Made by a program: the position numbers and the translations under genes. A stretch of DNA of 64,000 nt from Aquabacterium olei (GTDB taxonomy: Bacteria; Pseudomonadota; Gammaproteobacteria; Burkholderiales; Burkholderiaceae_C), in contig NZ_CP029210.1 of the NCBI RefSeq assembly GCF_003100395.1, forward strand, positions 3,826,088 through 3,890,087. The letters run 5' to 3'. Each line of letters begins with the position of its first letter. The stretch's first letter is position 1. This document shows positions 36,837 to 46,818 of this stretch, in pieces. The notes beneath the pieces were generated by a model, which saw nothing but the letters and a program-made list of their open reading frames with translations, did not search any database and had not been told where the DNA came from.

Positions 36837-38396
36837 ATGAAAAAAAACTGTGTTTCCCTGCTCCTCAGCACCGCGCTGGCTGCCCTGTCCGCCCCCGCCA
36901 CCGCCGGCCTGCTCGACGGCGCCCGCCAGGCCTGGACGCACCAACATGCCGCCACCGACGGCTACCTGGCCGAGATCCTGAGCTTCGACGCCGGTCGCAA
37001 CGAAATCTGGGTCTCGGGCGTGAGTGGCATCGACATCCTGGACGCCCGTACCGGCGCGCTGCAGCAGCGCATCGATGTGCGCGCCTCGGGCAGCGTCAAC
37101 AGCGTGGCGATCCACAACGGCGTGGCCGCGATCGCGCTCGAACACCCCACCCAGCGCGAGCTGCCCGGCATCGTGCAGACCTACAGCACCGCCACGCGCA
37201 CGCTGACCGGCCAGTACACTGTGGGCGCGCTGCCCGACATGCTGACCTTCACGCCCGATGGCCACCGCCTGCTGGTGGCCAACGAAGGCACGCCCGACAA
37301 CACCAGCCAGAGTGGCGTCAAGGCCGCCAACAGCCACTACGGCGCGCTCACCTCGCCGAGCGGCACCTTTCCCCGCCGCTACGGCAGCCATGCGCTCGAC
37401 CCAGTCGGTAGCATCAGCATCATCCACCTGGGCACCGGCACCGTGACCACGGTCGGCAACCTGGATGCCGCGCCACGCACCGGCAGCCACCTGCGCACCA
37501 ACACGGGCATGAACTTCGAGCCCGAGTACATCGCCGTGAACGCAGCCGGCACCAAGGCCTACGTGACCCTGCAAGAAGCCAACGGACTGGCGGTGGTGGA
37601 CCTGGCCAGCGGCACGGTGGACAAGGTCGTCGGCCTGGGTGCGAAGGATTTCAGCGCCGCCGGTCAGCGCATCGACCCGAAGAACGACGGCAGCATCGGC
37701 CTGGTGTCGGTTCAGGCCAAGGGCCTGTACATGCCCGACGGCATCGCGACCTACACCCGCGGGGGCCAGACCTTTCTGGTGATGGCCAACGAAGGGGACT
37801 TCCGCGAGGACGACGCCGACCGCAGCGCGGCCAGCAGCGTGGACCCGAGCCTGTCGGGCACCCTGCTGTCCAACCTGCGCGTGTCGAACACCGACTCGTC
37901 GGCGGGCGCCTTGTATGCGGCGGGCGCCCGGTCGTTCTCGATCCGGGATGCCGAGGGCCAGCTGGTGTACGACAGCGGTGAGATCCTCGACCGCGAAGCC
38001 ATGGCCCTCGGCATCTACGACGACGGCCGCAGCCGGGACAAGGGCGTCGAGCCGGAGAGCATCGAGCTGATGGAGATCGACGGCCGCACCCTCGCCTTCG
38101 TGGGACTGGAGCGCACGACCAAGGCGGCCGTCGCCGCCTTCGACATCACCGACCCGCGCAACGTGACCTTTCTGCGCATGCTGGTGGCCGAAGGCAGCGT
38201 GTCGCCCGAAGGTCTGAAGGGCTTCCGCCTGGGCAACGCCTACTACCTCGGACTGTCCAACGAGGTCAGCAACACAACCACGCTGTTCCACCTGGGTACC
38301 GCCGCCGCGCCCGTACCAGAGCCGGGCAGCCTGGCGCTCGTGATGGCGGGGTTGGGTGTGCTGGCGGCCGTGCAACGCCGCCGTCCCAGTCACTGA
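36837..38396 (+). CDS. Choice-of-anchor I domain PEP-CTERM exported protein
   Basis: A 519-residue exported beta-propeller-like protein with a signal peptide (ending SAPATAG near residue 22), several repeats with conserved PDMLTFTPDGHRLLVANEG and EGxFREDD-type blocks typical of choice-of-anchor I / alkaline-phosphatase-associated families, and a C-terminal PEP-CTERM signal (VPEPGS near 490, then a hydrophobic segment and QRRR). Family members are often predicted phosphatase-like or surface proteins with calcium-binding loops, but catalysis is not established. It is divergent from parA with 145 bases between starts. No clear Shine-Dalgarno is present before the ATG. Confidence 0.87.
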   Translation: MKKNCVSLLLSTALAALSAPATAGLLDGARQAWTHQHAATDGYLAEILSFDAGRNEIWVSGVSGIDILDARTGALQQRIDVRASGSVNSVAIHNGVAAIALEHPTQRELPGIVQTYSTATRTLTGQYTVGALPDMLTFTPDGHRLLVANEGTPDNTSQSGVKAANSHYGALTSPSGTFPRRYGSHALDPVGSISIIHLGTGTVTTVGNLDAAPRTGSHLRTNTGMNFEPEYIAVNAAGTKAYVTLQEANGLAVVDLASGTVDKVVGLGAKDFSAAGQRIDPKNDGSIGLVSVQAKGLYMPDGIATYTRGGQTFLVMANEGDFREDDADRSAASSVDPSLSGTLLSNLRVSNTDSSAGALYAAGARSFSIRDAEGQLVYDSGEILDREAMALGIYDDGRSRDKGVEPESIELMEIDGRTLAFVGLERTTKAAVAAFDITDPRNVTFLRMLVAEGSVSPEGLKGFRLGNAYYLGLSNEVSNTTTLFHLGTAAAPVPEPGSLALVMAGLGVLAAVQRRRPSH

Positions 38397-38444
38397 GCCG
38401 GCATCGGCGGGGGCGGGACGCCTGGGCACCGTCCCCTCGCGGGG

Positions 38445-39380
38445 TCAGCGGCGGGCTTTCTGGTGCGCCGGCTGCACGGCGCCCTTGCGCTGCGGAGCGG
38501 CAGCCGTCTTGCCCTTGCCGCGGCGGGTCTGGAGCGACTGCGCATGGCGTGATGGCGATGTGCCCGTCTCCACCGCCGCCGGCTTGGTGGCCATCCCGGG
38601 CTTCGGGCCTGCAGCCTTCACCGAGGCGTTGGCGGCACGCGCGCTGGGTTTATGCGCTGGCACCGCCGGCTGGCCGGCGCGCGGGCGCTGCCGAGCCACC
38701 GCCGTCGGGGCGGTCTGCCGGGGAGCGGGCGCTGGCCTTGCCTGCGCGGGCCTGTGGTGCGCGCCCGCCCGCTCCGTGGTCCTGGCCTTCACCGCCCCAC
38801 TTCGCGGGCTCTCGCTGCGTGGCGCGGGCTGCATGTGCTGGGCGCGGTTGGCCACGCGCTGCGAGTGCGGCGCGGCGGCCGAGTTCCGGTCCGACGCGGG
38901 CGCCCCCCGCAGATCGGCACGCGTGATCGCCCGGCCCGCCTGGCGCTTCTCGGGCTCGCGGGGCGCCTTGTTCGTGACGTTGCGGAGGGAGGCGGCACCC
39001 TGCTGCGGTGCCCCGGCCACGCGCGGCTCGGCCACGGCCGTGGTGGTCGCACGGGCACGGGGCTGCATTGCACCACGCGGTGCGTCCCGCTTCCCAGCCA
39101 CCGCTGAGGTCGCTTGCTCCGCGCGCGCTGTCACCGGACGCGTGGGCGCCACACCCCGCATCTCTGCCGCCCTTTTGCTGCCGGCCACCGGCTCTTCTTC
39201 TGCAGCAAACAGCGGCGTGTCCGGTGTCCACCCCTTGGGCGGCGGCACCTCCACCGCCCGACTGACGGCGGGCTGGGCCTGACCACCGGCGGACAGCAGC
39301 CCGGCCGCCAAGCCAGCCAGAAGCTGCGCGCACAAGGCCACACGGCGCAGACGGCTGCCGGGTCGCTGGGGCAGGCTCAT
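38445..39380 (-). CDS. Arg/Ala/Pro-rich exported protein of unknown function, coupled to rsmG
   Basis: A 311-residue basic protein with no family I recognise. A signal peptide (about residues 1-34) precedes VEVPPPKGWTPDTPLF, a more ordered stretch to about 60, then a long low-complexity region rich in Ala, Arg, Pro, Gln and Lys without hydrophobic segments. Its ATG overlaps the rsmG stop codon by four bases (ATGA), implying coupled translation. The opposite strand is open too, but its product is Cys/Arg-rich with no start signal; the minus reading has a signal peptide and coupling, so it is preferred. Possible periplasmic or surface role in binding nucleic acid or polyanions (inference). Confidence 0.7.
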   Translation of the reverse strand: MSLPQRPGSRLRRVALCAQLLAGLAAGLLSAGGQAQPAVSRAVEVPPPKGWTPDTPLFAAEEEPVAGSKRAAEMRGVAPTRPVTARAEQATSAVAGKRDAPRGAMQPRARATTTAVAEPRVAGAPQQGAASLRNVTNKAPREPEKRQAGRAITRADLRGAPASDRNSAAAPHSQRVANRAQHMQPAPRSESPRSGAVKARTTERAGAHHRPAQARPAPAPRQTAPTAVARQRPRAGQPAVPAHKPSARAANASVKAAGPKPGMATKPAAVETGTSPSRHAQSLQTRRGKGKTAAAPQRKGAVQPAHQKARR

Positions 39381-40018
39381 GCTGCGCTCCGCATCCACAC
39401 CAGGCAGCGCTCCGCGTCCAACTGGGGAACCGTCAGTTGTTCCACGTGAAACACCTCCACCTCGCTGGGCAGCGCGGCCTGCTCGTCACCCGGCGGTTTG
39501 CCCTTCATCGCCATCCACACGCCGCCGGGCGCCAGCAGCGCGTGCGTCAGGCCCACGAAATCCGACAGCGAGGCAAACGCCCGTGAGGTGATCACATCGA
39601 ACGACGATTTCAGCTGCTCCACGCGGGCGTGCTCTGCCTTCAGATTGGGCAGACGGAGCTCCGCAGCCACCTGACGGATGAAGGCTGCCTTCTTTCCCAC
39701 CGTGTCGACACAGGTCACGTGGACGTCGTCACAGCAAATGGCCAGCACCACCCCGGGCAGCCCGCCTCCGCTGCCCACATCCAACACGCGGGTCGGCTGG
39801 GCACCGCCAGCAGCACGACGCACTGCCAGGTGCCGACCCAGCGGGGGCAACACCGCCAGGCAATCTGCCAGGTGGTGTGTCAGCATGTCCGGCGCGTCCC
39901 GCAGGGCAGTCAGGTTGTAGGTGCTGTTCCAGTGCTGCAGCATGCCCATGTAACGGGCCAGCAGCGCCTGGCGCTCGGCCGACAGCCCCACCCCCAAAGC
40001 CGTCAGCGTCGGCTGCAT
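39377..40018 (-). CDS. rsmG: 16S rRNA (guanine527-N7)-methyltransferase
   Basis: RsmG methylates N7 of G527 in 16S rRNA. The 213-residue product has the N-terminal YMGMLQHWNSTYNLTALRD block, the SAM motif VLDVGSGGGLPGVVLA and the SRAFASLSDF block. The start is uncertain: the ATG at 40018 gives the usual length (207-220); the frame stays open to 40207 with an ATG at 40147, adding 43 residues of basic, non-conserved sequence. The gene lies downstream of mnmG with a parS site between, and a second parS-like site lies inside its 3' end. Confidence 0.93.
   Translation of the reverse strand: MQPTLTALGVGLSAERQALLARYMGMLQHWNSTYNLTALRDAPDMLTHHLADCLAVLPPLGRHLAVRRAAGGAQPTRVLDVGSGGGLPGVVLAICCDDVHVTCVDTVGKKAAFIRQVAAELRLPNLKAEHARVEQLKSSFDVITSRAFASLSDFVGLTHALLAPGGVWMAMKGKPPGDEQAALPSEVEVFHVEQLTVPQLDAERCLVWMRSAA
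39438..39453. promoter_or_regulatory. parS-like site inside rsmG
   Basis: TGTTCCACGTGAAACA matches the universal parS palindrome TGTTTCACGTGAAACA at 15 of 16 positions. It lies in the last quarter of the rsmG coding region. Confidence 0.75.
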
Positions 40019-40237
40019 GGCCTCCACCCAGGCATCAGGTGCCCATGTCACAGGGGGCCGCGCACGAGCCACCGGCGATGTACGGGTAAGGAATGTCGGC
40101 GAAGCCGGCGGGCGTCGTGGCCCCTTGCCACGCGAAAACGAAGACATGAATACTCCACTCTGGCCCCACCATTCGCGAGACCGTCTGTCCATCATAGCCA
40201 GCGACACGGTGACCGCATGCGTGCGCCAGACTTCCGC

Positions 40238-40253
40238 TGTTTCACGTGAAACA
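40238..40253. promoter_or_regulatory. parS site between rsmG and mnmG
   Basis: TGTTTCACGTGAAACA, a perfect 16-base match to the ParB-binding palindrome, lies 14 bases after the mnmG stop codon (minus strand). Confidence 0.95.
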
Positions 40254-40266
40254 GCTGCCTTTGTGA

Positions 40267-42339
40267 TCAGGCCGGTGCGCCCGCCTCACCGTTGACCGTC
40301 TCGCCGTCCTGGCTCGTGAACCCCTTGAAGCGCCCCTTCTTCAGGTGGATCAACAACAAGGAAATCGCTGCCGGCGTCACTCCGGACAGGCGCGACGCCT
40401 GCCCCAGCGTTTCCGGCCGGTGCTTGCTCAGCTTCTGACGCACTTCGAAACTCAGCGCCGCCACCTGCATGTAGTCCAACTCAGGGGGCAGCACCATGTT
40501 CTCGAAATGAGCCGCGCGCTGCACTTCTTCGTTCTGCTTGGTGATGTAGCCGGCGTACTTGATGCTGATCTCGACCTGTTCGATGACAGCCTCCCCCACT
40601 GCATCGCCCAGCTCTGCCCGAAGGGTCGCGCGGGTGACCGGCGTCTTGAGGTCCGCCTGCCCTTCCGCGCCGGCATGGGCACGCAACACCGCCTGCTCGC
40701 GCGCGGCAATCGCGTCGATCTCGTTGATCTGGTCGTAGCTCACACCCGGGCGGCGCAGCAGGTCCGCGAGGTTGTATTCATGCTCCAGGGCCTTGCCGAG
40801 CAGGCGCTCCGCATCGGCAGCGGGCAGCGTCACGGGCCGCACCCAGGTCGTCCGCAGCCGCTCTGTTTCACGTGAAACAGCATCCCGTTTGCGGTTGAAG
40901 GCGTCCCAACGCATGTCGTCGACCAGACCGATCTGGCGCCCCAGCTCGGTCAGGCGCATGTCGGCGTTGTCCTCACGGAGCTGCAGGCGGAACTCGGCGC
41001 GGCTGGTGAACATGCGATACGGCTCCGTCACGCCCTTGGTGATCAGGTCGTCGACGAGGACGCCGAGGTAGGCCTGGTCGCGCCGAAGGGTAAAGGGCGC
41101 TTCACCCTTGGCCTGCAGCGCCGCGTTCACGCCCGCATACAGCCCCTGGGCCGCGGCCTCTTCATAGCCGGTCGTGCCGTTGATCTGTCCAGCAAAGAAC
41201 AGGCCCTGGATGGCCCGGGTCTCGAAGGTCGACTTCAGTTCGCGCGGATCGAAGTAGTCGTACTCGATGGCGTAACCCGGGCGCAGCACATAGGCGTTCT
41301 CCAGGCCCGGCATCGTGCGCAGCGCCGCGAGCTGGATGTCGAACGGCAGCGAGGTGCTGATGCCGTTCGGATAGAACTCGTTCGTCGTCAGGCCTTCCGG
41401 CTCGAGGAAGATCTGGTGCGAGTCCTTGTCCGCGAAGCGATTGATCTTGTCCTCGATCGACGGGCAGTAGCGCGGCCCCACCCCTTCGATGATGCCGGTG
41501 AACATCGGGCTGCGGTCGAACCCGGACCGGATGATGTCGTGCGTCTGCTGGTTGGTGTGCGTGATCCAGCACGGCAGCTGGGCAGGATGCTGCTCGGGGG
41601 AACCGAGGAAGCTGAACACCGGCACGCCCGGGCCCGTGGGTGCCGAAGCCCCCCACCGTCCGACCGGTGCCACCCCATCGCCAGGCTGCTCGCTGAGCTG
41701 GCTGAAGTCGATGCTGCGCCCGTCGATGCGGGGCGGCGTGCCGGTCTTCAGGCGACCTTGCGGCAGCTTCAGTTCCTTCAGGCGCGCCGACAGCGACACC
41801 GCCGGCGGATCCCCCGCGCGGCCGGCGCTGTAGTTCTGCAGGCCCACGTGGATCTTGCCGTCCAGGAAGGTGCCGGCCGTCAACACCACTGCGCGCGCGC
41901 GAAAGCGCACGCCCACCTGGGTCACGGCCCCCACCACCCGGTCGCCTTCGACCATGAGGTCGTCCACCGCCTGCTGGAACAGCCACAGGTTGGACTGGTT
42001 TTCCAGCCGCTTGCGGATGGCCGCCTTGTAGAGAATCCGATCGGCCTGGGCACGGGTGGCGCGCACCGCAGGCCCCTTGCTGGAATTCAGGATGCGGAAC
42101 TGGATGCCGCCCTCGTCGGTCGCCTGCGCCATGGCCCCCCCCAGGGCATCCACTTCCTTGACGAGGTGGCCCTTGCCGATGCCGCCGATCGACGGATTGC
42201 AGCTCATCTGCCCCAGCGTTTCGATGTTGTGGGTCAGCAGCAGCGTGGCGCACCCCATGCGGGCCGCGGCCAGTGCCGCCTCGGTGCCGGCATGGCCTCC
42301 ACCGACCACGATGACGTCAAATTCCTGGGGATAAAGCAT
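40267..42339 (-). CDS. mnmG: tRNA uridine 5-carboxymethylaminomethyl modification enzyme MnmG
   Basis: MnmG, with MnmE, modifies the wobble uridine of several tRNAs using FAD and methylene-tetrahydrofolate. The 690-residue protein has the FAD-binding [17 protein letters not shown] at the N-terminus, the conserved [18 protein letters not shown] block and the [11 protein letters not shown] region. Length is slightly above the E. coli protein (629), with insertions near 205-240. A perfect parS site (40864-40879) is embedded in its coding sequence. TACAAT near 42404-42399 may be its -10 element, giving a leader of about 55 bases. mnmE is encoded about 16 kb away. Confidence 0.97.
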   Translation of the reverse strand: MLYPQEFDVIVVGGGHAGTEAALAAARMGCATLLLTHNIETLGQMSCNPSIGGIGKGHLVKEVDALGGAMAQATDEGGIQFRILNSSKGPAVRATRAQADRILYKAAIRKRLENQSNLWLFQQAVDDLMVEGDRVVGAVTQVGVRFRARAVVLTAGTFLDGKIHVGLQNYSAGRAGDPPAVSLSARLKELKLPQGRLKTGTPPRIDGRSIDFSQLSEQPGDGVAPVGRWGASAPTGPGVPVFSFLGSPEQHPAQLPCWITHTNQQTHDIIRSGFDRSPMFTGIIEGVGPRYCPSIEDKINRFADKDSHQIFLEPEGLTTNEFYPNGISTSLPFDIQLAALRTMPGLENAYVLRPGYAIEYDYFDPRELKSTFETRAIQGLFFAGQINGTTGYEEAAAQGLYAGVNAALQAKGEAPFTLRRDQAYLGVLVDDLITKGVTEPYRMFTSRAEFRLQLREDNADMRLTELGRQIGLVDDMRWDAFNRKRDAVSRETERLRTTWVRPVTLPAADAERLLGKALEHEYNLADLLRRPGVSYDQINEIDAIAAREQAVLRAHAGAEGQADLKTPVTRATLRAELGDAVGEAVIEQVEISIKYAGYITKQNEEVQRAAHFENMVLPPELDYMQVAALSFEVRQKLSKHRPETLGQASRLSGVTPAAISLLLIHLKKGRFKGFTSQDGETVNGEAGAPA
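40864..40879. promoter_or_regulatory. parS site inside mnmG
   Basis: TGTTTCACGTGAAACA is a perfect 16-base match to parS located inside the mnmG coding region. In the mnmG reading direction it contributes part of [10 protein letters not shown], so the palindrome is read as normal codons. Confidence 0.95.
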
Positions 42340-42568
42340 GGCGGACCTCTGAAAGGAGCACGGGGCGACGCCTCACGGCGTGCCACATTTTTGAGCAACC
42401 TTCCATTGTACTGAAACCCGCCCGAACCGGGGCCCGCCCGCCATCGCCCCGCCGTGGGCCGGGGTGTCTCCCCACGCGGCCTCAAGTTAGGGATGGGCGA
42501 CGCCCGAGGCACGGGTCTACAGTGAATCGGCAGTCGCTGTCATCACGACGATCATTCAAACGGGGTTG

Positions 42569-42597
42569 TTGTTGCGCGCAGGGCCGGCGGCGACAAT
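42569..42597 (+). promoter_or_regulatory. Promoter of the YkgJ-type gene, close to its start codon
   Basis: TTGTTG (42569-42574), 17 bases, then GACAAT (42592-42597), five bases before the ATG at 42603. Initiation would fall at or next to the start codon and no Shine-Dalgarno is present, so the transcript is likely leaderless. Confidence 0.55.
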
Positions 42598-42861
42598 GCG
42601 GGATGGCCCACACGCCCTTCCCGCCTGTCGCCGCCGCGCCGGCATGCCGCCCGGGCTGCGGCGCGTGCTGCACCGCCCCCTCCATCAGTTCGCCGATGCC
42701 CGGCCTGCCTCACGGCAAGCCCGCCGGCGTGCCGTGCCCCCACCTCGACGCCGCCTTGCGCTGCCAGCTGTTCGGTCAGGCCACGCGGCCGGCCGTGTGC
42801 GGCTCGCTGCAACCCTCGCCCGAGATGTGTGGCAGCAGCCGGGCCCACGCCATGCTGTGGC

Positions 42862-43893
<1,032 letters not shown>

Positions 43894-44013
43894 GCGCCCA
43901 CCATAAGGAGGCGCCCGCGCGGTGTCTGCCGGGGAAGCCCTTCCGCCCCCCATTTAACCCCGCGGATGGGGGCCTGCACAGCGCAGCGCGGGGGGTGAGC
44001 GGACGCCAGGCGG

Positions 44014-44433
44014 TCAGGTGCCGTCGTCCAGCGCCTTCACGTAATACCAGCGCCCGTCCTCGCGCACGAAATCGCTGACCTCCTCCAGCCGATGGGCGCG
44101 ACCGCCCAGCTTGCTGCGGGCCACGAAGTCCACCAGGCCGCGGTCGGGCCCCGTCATCCCGGTGCGGCGCACCGTCAGTCCCAGCCACTGCAGACCGGGT
44201 TCAGGCGGCTCGATCAAGGCGGGCCGGGTGTCGGGATGCCAGGTGGCCAGGAGGTATGCGCGCTCATCCAGGACGAAGGCGCTGTACCGCGAGCGCATCA
44301 GCGACTCGGGATCCGGCGCCTGCAAGGCCAGCGGGCCGGCATGGTAGCGCCCGCAGCACGACGCATACGCGGCGGGTCGCCCGCAAGGGCAGGGGCGGGC
44401 ATCGGCGGCAAGGGCGGGGGCACGGCGTGACAT
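44014..44433 (-). CDS. YchJ family protein (SEC-C-like motif)
   Basis: A 139-residue protein of the YchJ family. An N-terminal zinc-binding SEC-C-type motif [17 protein letters not shown] (about 14-30) is followed by an NTF2-like domain with [22 protein letters not shown]. Function is not established. The ATG at 44433 gives normal length (about 140-160); the frame runs to 44466 without support. Short gap upstream to the membrane protein gene on the same strand. Confidence 0.9.
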   Translation of the reverse strand: MSRRAPALAADARPCPCGRPAAYASCCGRYHAGPLALQAPDPESLMRSRYSAFVLDERAYLLATWHPDTRPALIEPPEPGLQWLGLTVRRTGMTGPDRGLVDFVARSKLGGRAHRLEEVSDFVREDGRWYYVKALDDGT

Positions 44434-44493
44434 GGCCGCGATGATGGCACGGCCGCCGTGCGCCATGTCCGTGCGATGCGTGCAACGCGGCCT

Positions 44494-45474
44494 TCAGGCC
44501 TGCTCGACGCCTGCCTCCGCCACATCCGCCTGCTGCAGCGCCAGGAACACCTCGCACACCCCGCGCAGGTAGACCACGGTGGGCAGCACCAGCGCCAGTG
44601 CGAACACCACGCCCCCGCCCACTGTCGCGGCGCGGATGTAGGGCAGCGCGTCCGCTGGCACAGTCAGATCGACCACGCGCACGTTGTAGCCCATCAGGCC
44701 CGCCATCAGCATCTCTGGCTTGATGTCCACGCCCAGCACGAAGATCGACGCCTCGGCCATCACCCGGCCACCCGCCATCACCATGAAGCTGGTGGCCGCC
44801 CCGGTCAGGCCGGTGACCAGGCTCAGCCCTCCGACGAGCACCGCGGACTGCAGCAAGCGTTCGCGCACCAGCCGCACCAGCGCCCGGCACGCCTGCCACG
44901 ACGAGGCGCCCGACCAGACGACCGGCCCGGTCAGCGGGGCGATGACCGCCACCACCGACAACATGGTGAGCCCCAGCAGCAGCACCGTGGCCGGCACCAC
45001 CAGCACGAACAACCACGGGCCCACCTTCGGCAACCCGCTGAGCCAGTACAGCCCGGCCACCCCTGCCGCCAGCGTACCGACCACCAACACGGCGGCGAGC
45101 ACCGCGAGCAGCATCCGGTGGCCCACGCCCAGGCCGTCCTGCACGGCAGACCACCCATCGCGCGGCACGACGCCCCGCGCGCGGTCCATGGACATCAACC
45201 CGGCGGCATTCGCGCCGTAGAACGCAATGAAGAGCGCGGCGGCGCCCTGCCCGATCGCCCAGTTCGTGTCACCCCGCCCCAGTGAGGCCTGGGCACTGGC
45301 CACCGCGAGGCCTGCGCCGGAGAAAGCGGCCAGCAGCACGTAGATCACCTGGCCATCGCGCACGGCTTCGATGCTGGCGAGCACGCGCACCAGCGCCTGC
45401 CACCAGTCGAACCGGCGACGGACCGCCCGCGGGCTGGCGTTTTCGGGGGGAGATGCAACAGATTCTGGGCTCAT
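44494..45474 (-). CDS. Integral membrane protein of unknown function
   Basis: A 326-residue hydrophobic protein with about six transmembrane segments (near 40-65, 75-95, 120-150, 160-185, 210-235 and 285-310). The N-terminal 25 residues are hydrophilic. I do not recognise the family with certainty; it resembles uncharacterised multi-span proteins with a DUF-type fold. The ATG at 45474 is preferred to a TTG at 45498. No catalytic or transport motif is visible. The gene ends 60 bases upstream of ychJ and may share its transcript. Confidence 0.7.
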   Translation of the reverse strand: MSPESVASPPENASPRAVRRRFDWWQALVRVLASIEAVRDGQVIYVLLAAFSGAGLAVASAQASLGRGDTNWAIGQGAAALFIAFYGANAAGLMSMDRARGVVPRDGWSAVQDGLGVGHRMLLAVLAAVLVVGTLAAGVAGLYWLSGLPKVGPWLFVLVVPATVLLLGLTMLSVVAVIAPLTGPVVWSGASSWQACRALVRLVRERLLQSAVLVGGLSLVTGLTGAATSFMVMAGGRVMAEASIFVLGVDIKPEMLMAGLMGYNVRVVDLTVPADALPYIRAATVGGGVVFALALVLPTVVYLRGVCEVFLALQQADVAEAGVEQA

Positions 45475-45738
45475 CAGGGTGGGATGTCGGGCGTTCAACG
45501 GGGTTCCCTGCCGGGCCGATCATAGGGGCTAGCCCTGATGCAGGCATGAAGCGCAGGCACAACAACGCACCCGGATGGTTGACACGCTGGCACAAATAAG
45601 GGTTGAAAACGCTGGCCGATCGTGCAGGCATCCACCATAATGGTTTCGTCTGTGTCTGGAAGCGGCACCGTCTTTGGAATGGGTCCTGATGGGTTGAAGC
45701 TCCACATGGTTACTTAGTTACTTGAAAGGGGCTCTCTC

Positions 45739-46203
45739 GTGGGCAACAAACTTTACGTGGGCAACCTGGCCTACAGCGTGCGCGATCAGGATCTGCAGGA
45801 CGCTTTCTCGGAATACGGTGCCGTGAGCTCGGCCAAGGTCATGATGGACCGTGAAACTGGCCGTTCGAAGGGCTTCGGCTTCGTCGAAATGGGTTCGGAT
45901 GCCGAGGCGCAAGCCGCCATCAACGGCCTGAACGGTCAGCCCGTGGCCGGCCGTGCCGTGGTCGTCAACGAAGCCCGTCCTCGTGAAGAGCGCCCGGCTG
46001 GCTTCCGCAGCCCGTACGGTGGCAGCGGCGGTGGCGGCGGCGGTGGTTTCGGCGGCGGCCGTCGTGAAGGCGGAGGCGGCGGTTACGGCGGCGGCGGCGG
46101 TGGCCGTGGCAATGGTGGCGGCGGCTACGGCGGTGGCCGTGGCAACGGCGGCGGTGGTTACGGCGGTGGCCGTGGCGACGGCGGCTACGGCGGCGGCTAC
46201 TGA
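45739..46203 (+). CDS. Glycine-rich RRM RNA-binding protein
   Basis: A 154-residue RNA-binding protein. An N-terminal RRM (about 3-82) carries RNP2 KLYVGNLAYS and RNP1 KGFGFVEM, followed by a Gly/Arg/Tyr-rich tail (about 92-154) with GGGGYGGGRGNG repeats that could mediate phase separation or RNA binding. Bacterial homologues in cyanobacteria and betaproteobacteria bind A/U-rich or stem-loop RNA and are often cold-induced; the target here is unknown. The start is GTG at 45739, with GAAAGGGG about 10 bases upstream. Leader about 95 bases from a possible -10 CATAAT at 45636-45641. A strong terminator follows. Confidence 0.93.
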   Translation: MGNKLYVGNLAYSVRDQDLQDAFSEYGAVSSAKVMMDRETGRSKGFGFVEMGSDAEAQAAINGLNGQPVAGRAVVVNEARPREERPAGFRSPYGGSGGGGGGGFGGGRREGGGGGYGGGGGGRGNGGGGYGGGRGNGGGGYGGGRGDGGYGGGY

Positions 46204-46223
46204 TCGGCCCCTGCTCCGGCAAG

Positions 46224-46254
46224 AAGGCGGTGTCTCAAGGCACCGCCTTTTTTC
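46224..46254 (+). terminator. Intrinsic terminator of the RRM gene
   Basis: GGCGGTG (46226-46232) pairs with CACCGCC (46241-46247) around an 8-base loop, flanked by AA before and TTTTTT after: a standard intrinsic terminator. Confidence 0.92.
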
Positions 46255-46395
46255 TTGGGCGCTCGCTGCCGCACCACGATGCGGGCCCGGCGGCACATCT
46301 GGTCACAAGCGCGACACAGCCAGACACAGGCGCGCGCGGCCCGACGCGCACAATCGGGCTCTGGCCTGGCCTCGCCGGGCGCTCTGCACAAGACC

Positions 46396-46818
46396 ATGAA
46401 GAAGTACACCCTTCCCCGCCTGGCCGCCATCGCTGCCCTGGCCTCGCTGGCCGGCCTGGCCTCGGCTCAGAACGTCGGCGTCAGCGTGAGCATCAACCAG
46501 CCGGGCTTTTACGGCCGCGTCGACATCGGCGATGCCCGCCCCGTGCTGGTCTACCCCCAGCCGGTGATCATCCAGCAGGGGCCGGTGGCCGTGGTGCAAC
46601 GCCCGATCTACATGCGCGTTCCCCCTGGCCACTCGAAGAACTGGGCGCGCTACTGCGGCCAGTACAGGGCCTGCGGCCAGCCGGTCTATTTCGTTCGCGA
46701 CGACGGCGGCCCGAAGAAGGGCAAGGGCCGACGCGGCCATGACCATGACGACCACGGGCATGACCACCACCACGACGACCACCCGGGCAAGGGCCACGGC
46801 AAAGGCCGCGGTCACTGA
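46396..46818 (+). CDS. Exported protein with His/Asp-rich C-terminal tail
   Basis: A 140-residue protein with a signal peptide (ending GLASAQN near residue 25), a conserved-type body with MRVPPGHSKNWARYCGQYRACGQPVYFV near the middle and a C-terminal tail (about 110-140) rich in His, Asp, Gly and Lys (HDHDDHGHDHHHDDHPGKGH). The tail could bind divalent metals such as zinc, nickel or copper. The central VPPGHxKNW-type region recurs in uncharacterised Burkholderiales proteins. The 3' end overlaps the convergent SDR gene by 7 bases. ATG 46396 is chosen because the signal peptide starts there. Confidence 0.85.
   Translation: MKKYTLPRLAAIAALASLAGLASAQNVGVSVSINQPGFYGRVDIGDARPVLVYPQPVIIQQGPVAVVQRPIYMRVPPGHSKNWARYCGQYRACGQPVYFVRDDGGPKKGKGRRGHDHDDHGHDHHHDDHPGKGHGKGRGH

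Noticed and set aside
36800..36837. Possible sigma-54 promoter (TTGGCAAG ... TGCAG) upstream of the choice-of-anchor I gene
   Set aside because: The GG to GC spacing is two bases short of the -24/-12 consensus.
38356..39282. Plus-strand open frame opposite the Arg/Ala/Pro-rich gene
   Set aside because: Cys/Trp/Arg-rich, no signal or start site; the minus reading has a signal peptide and an ATGA overlap with rsmG.
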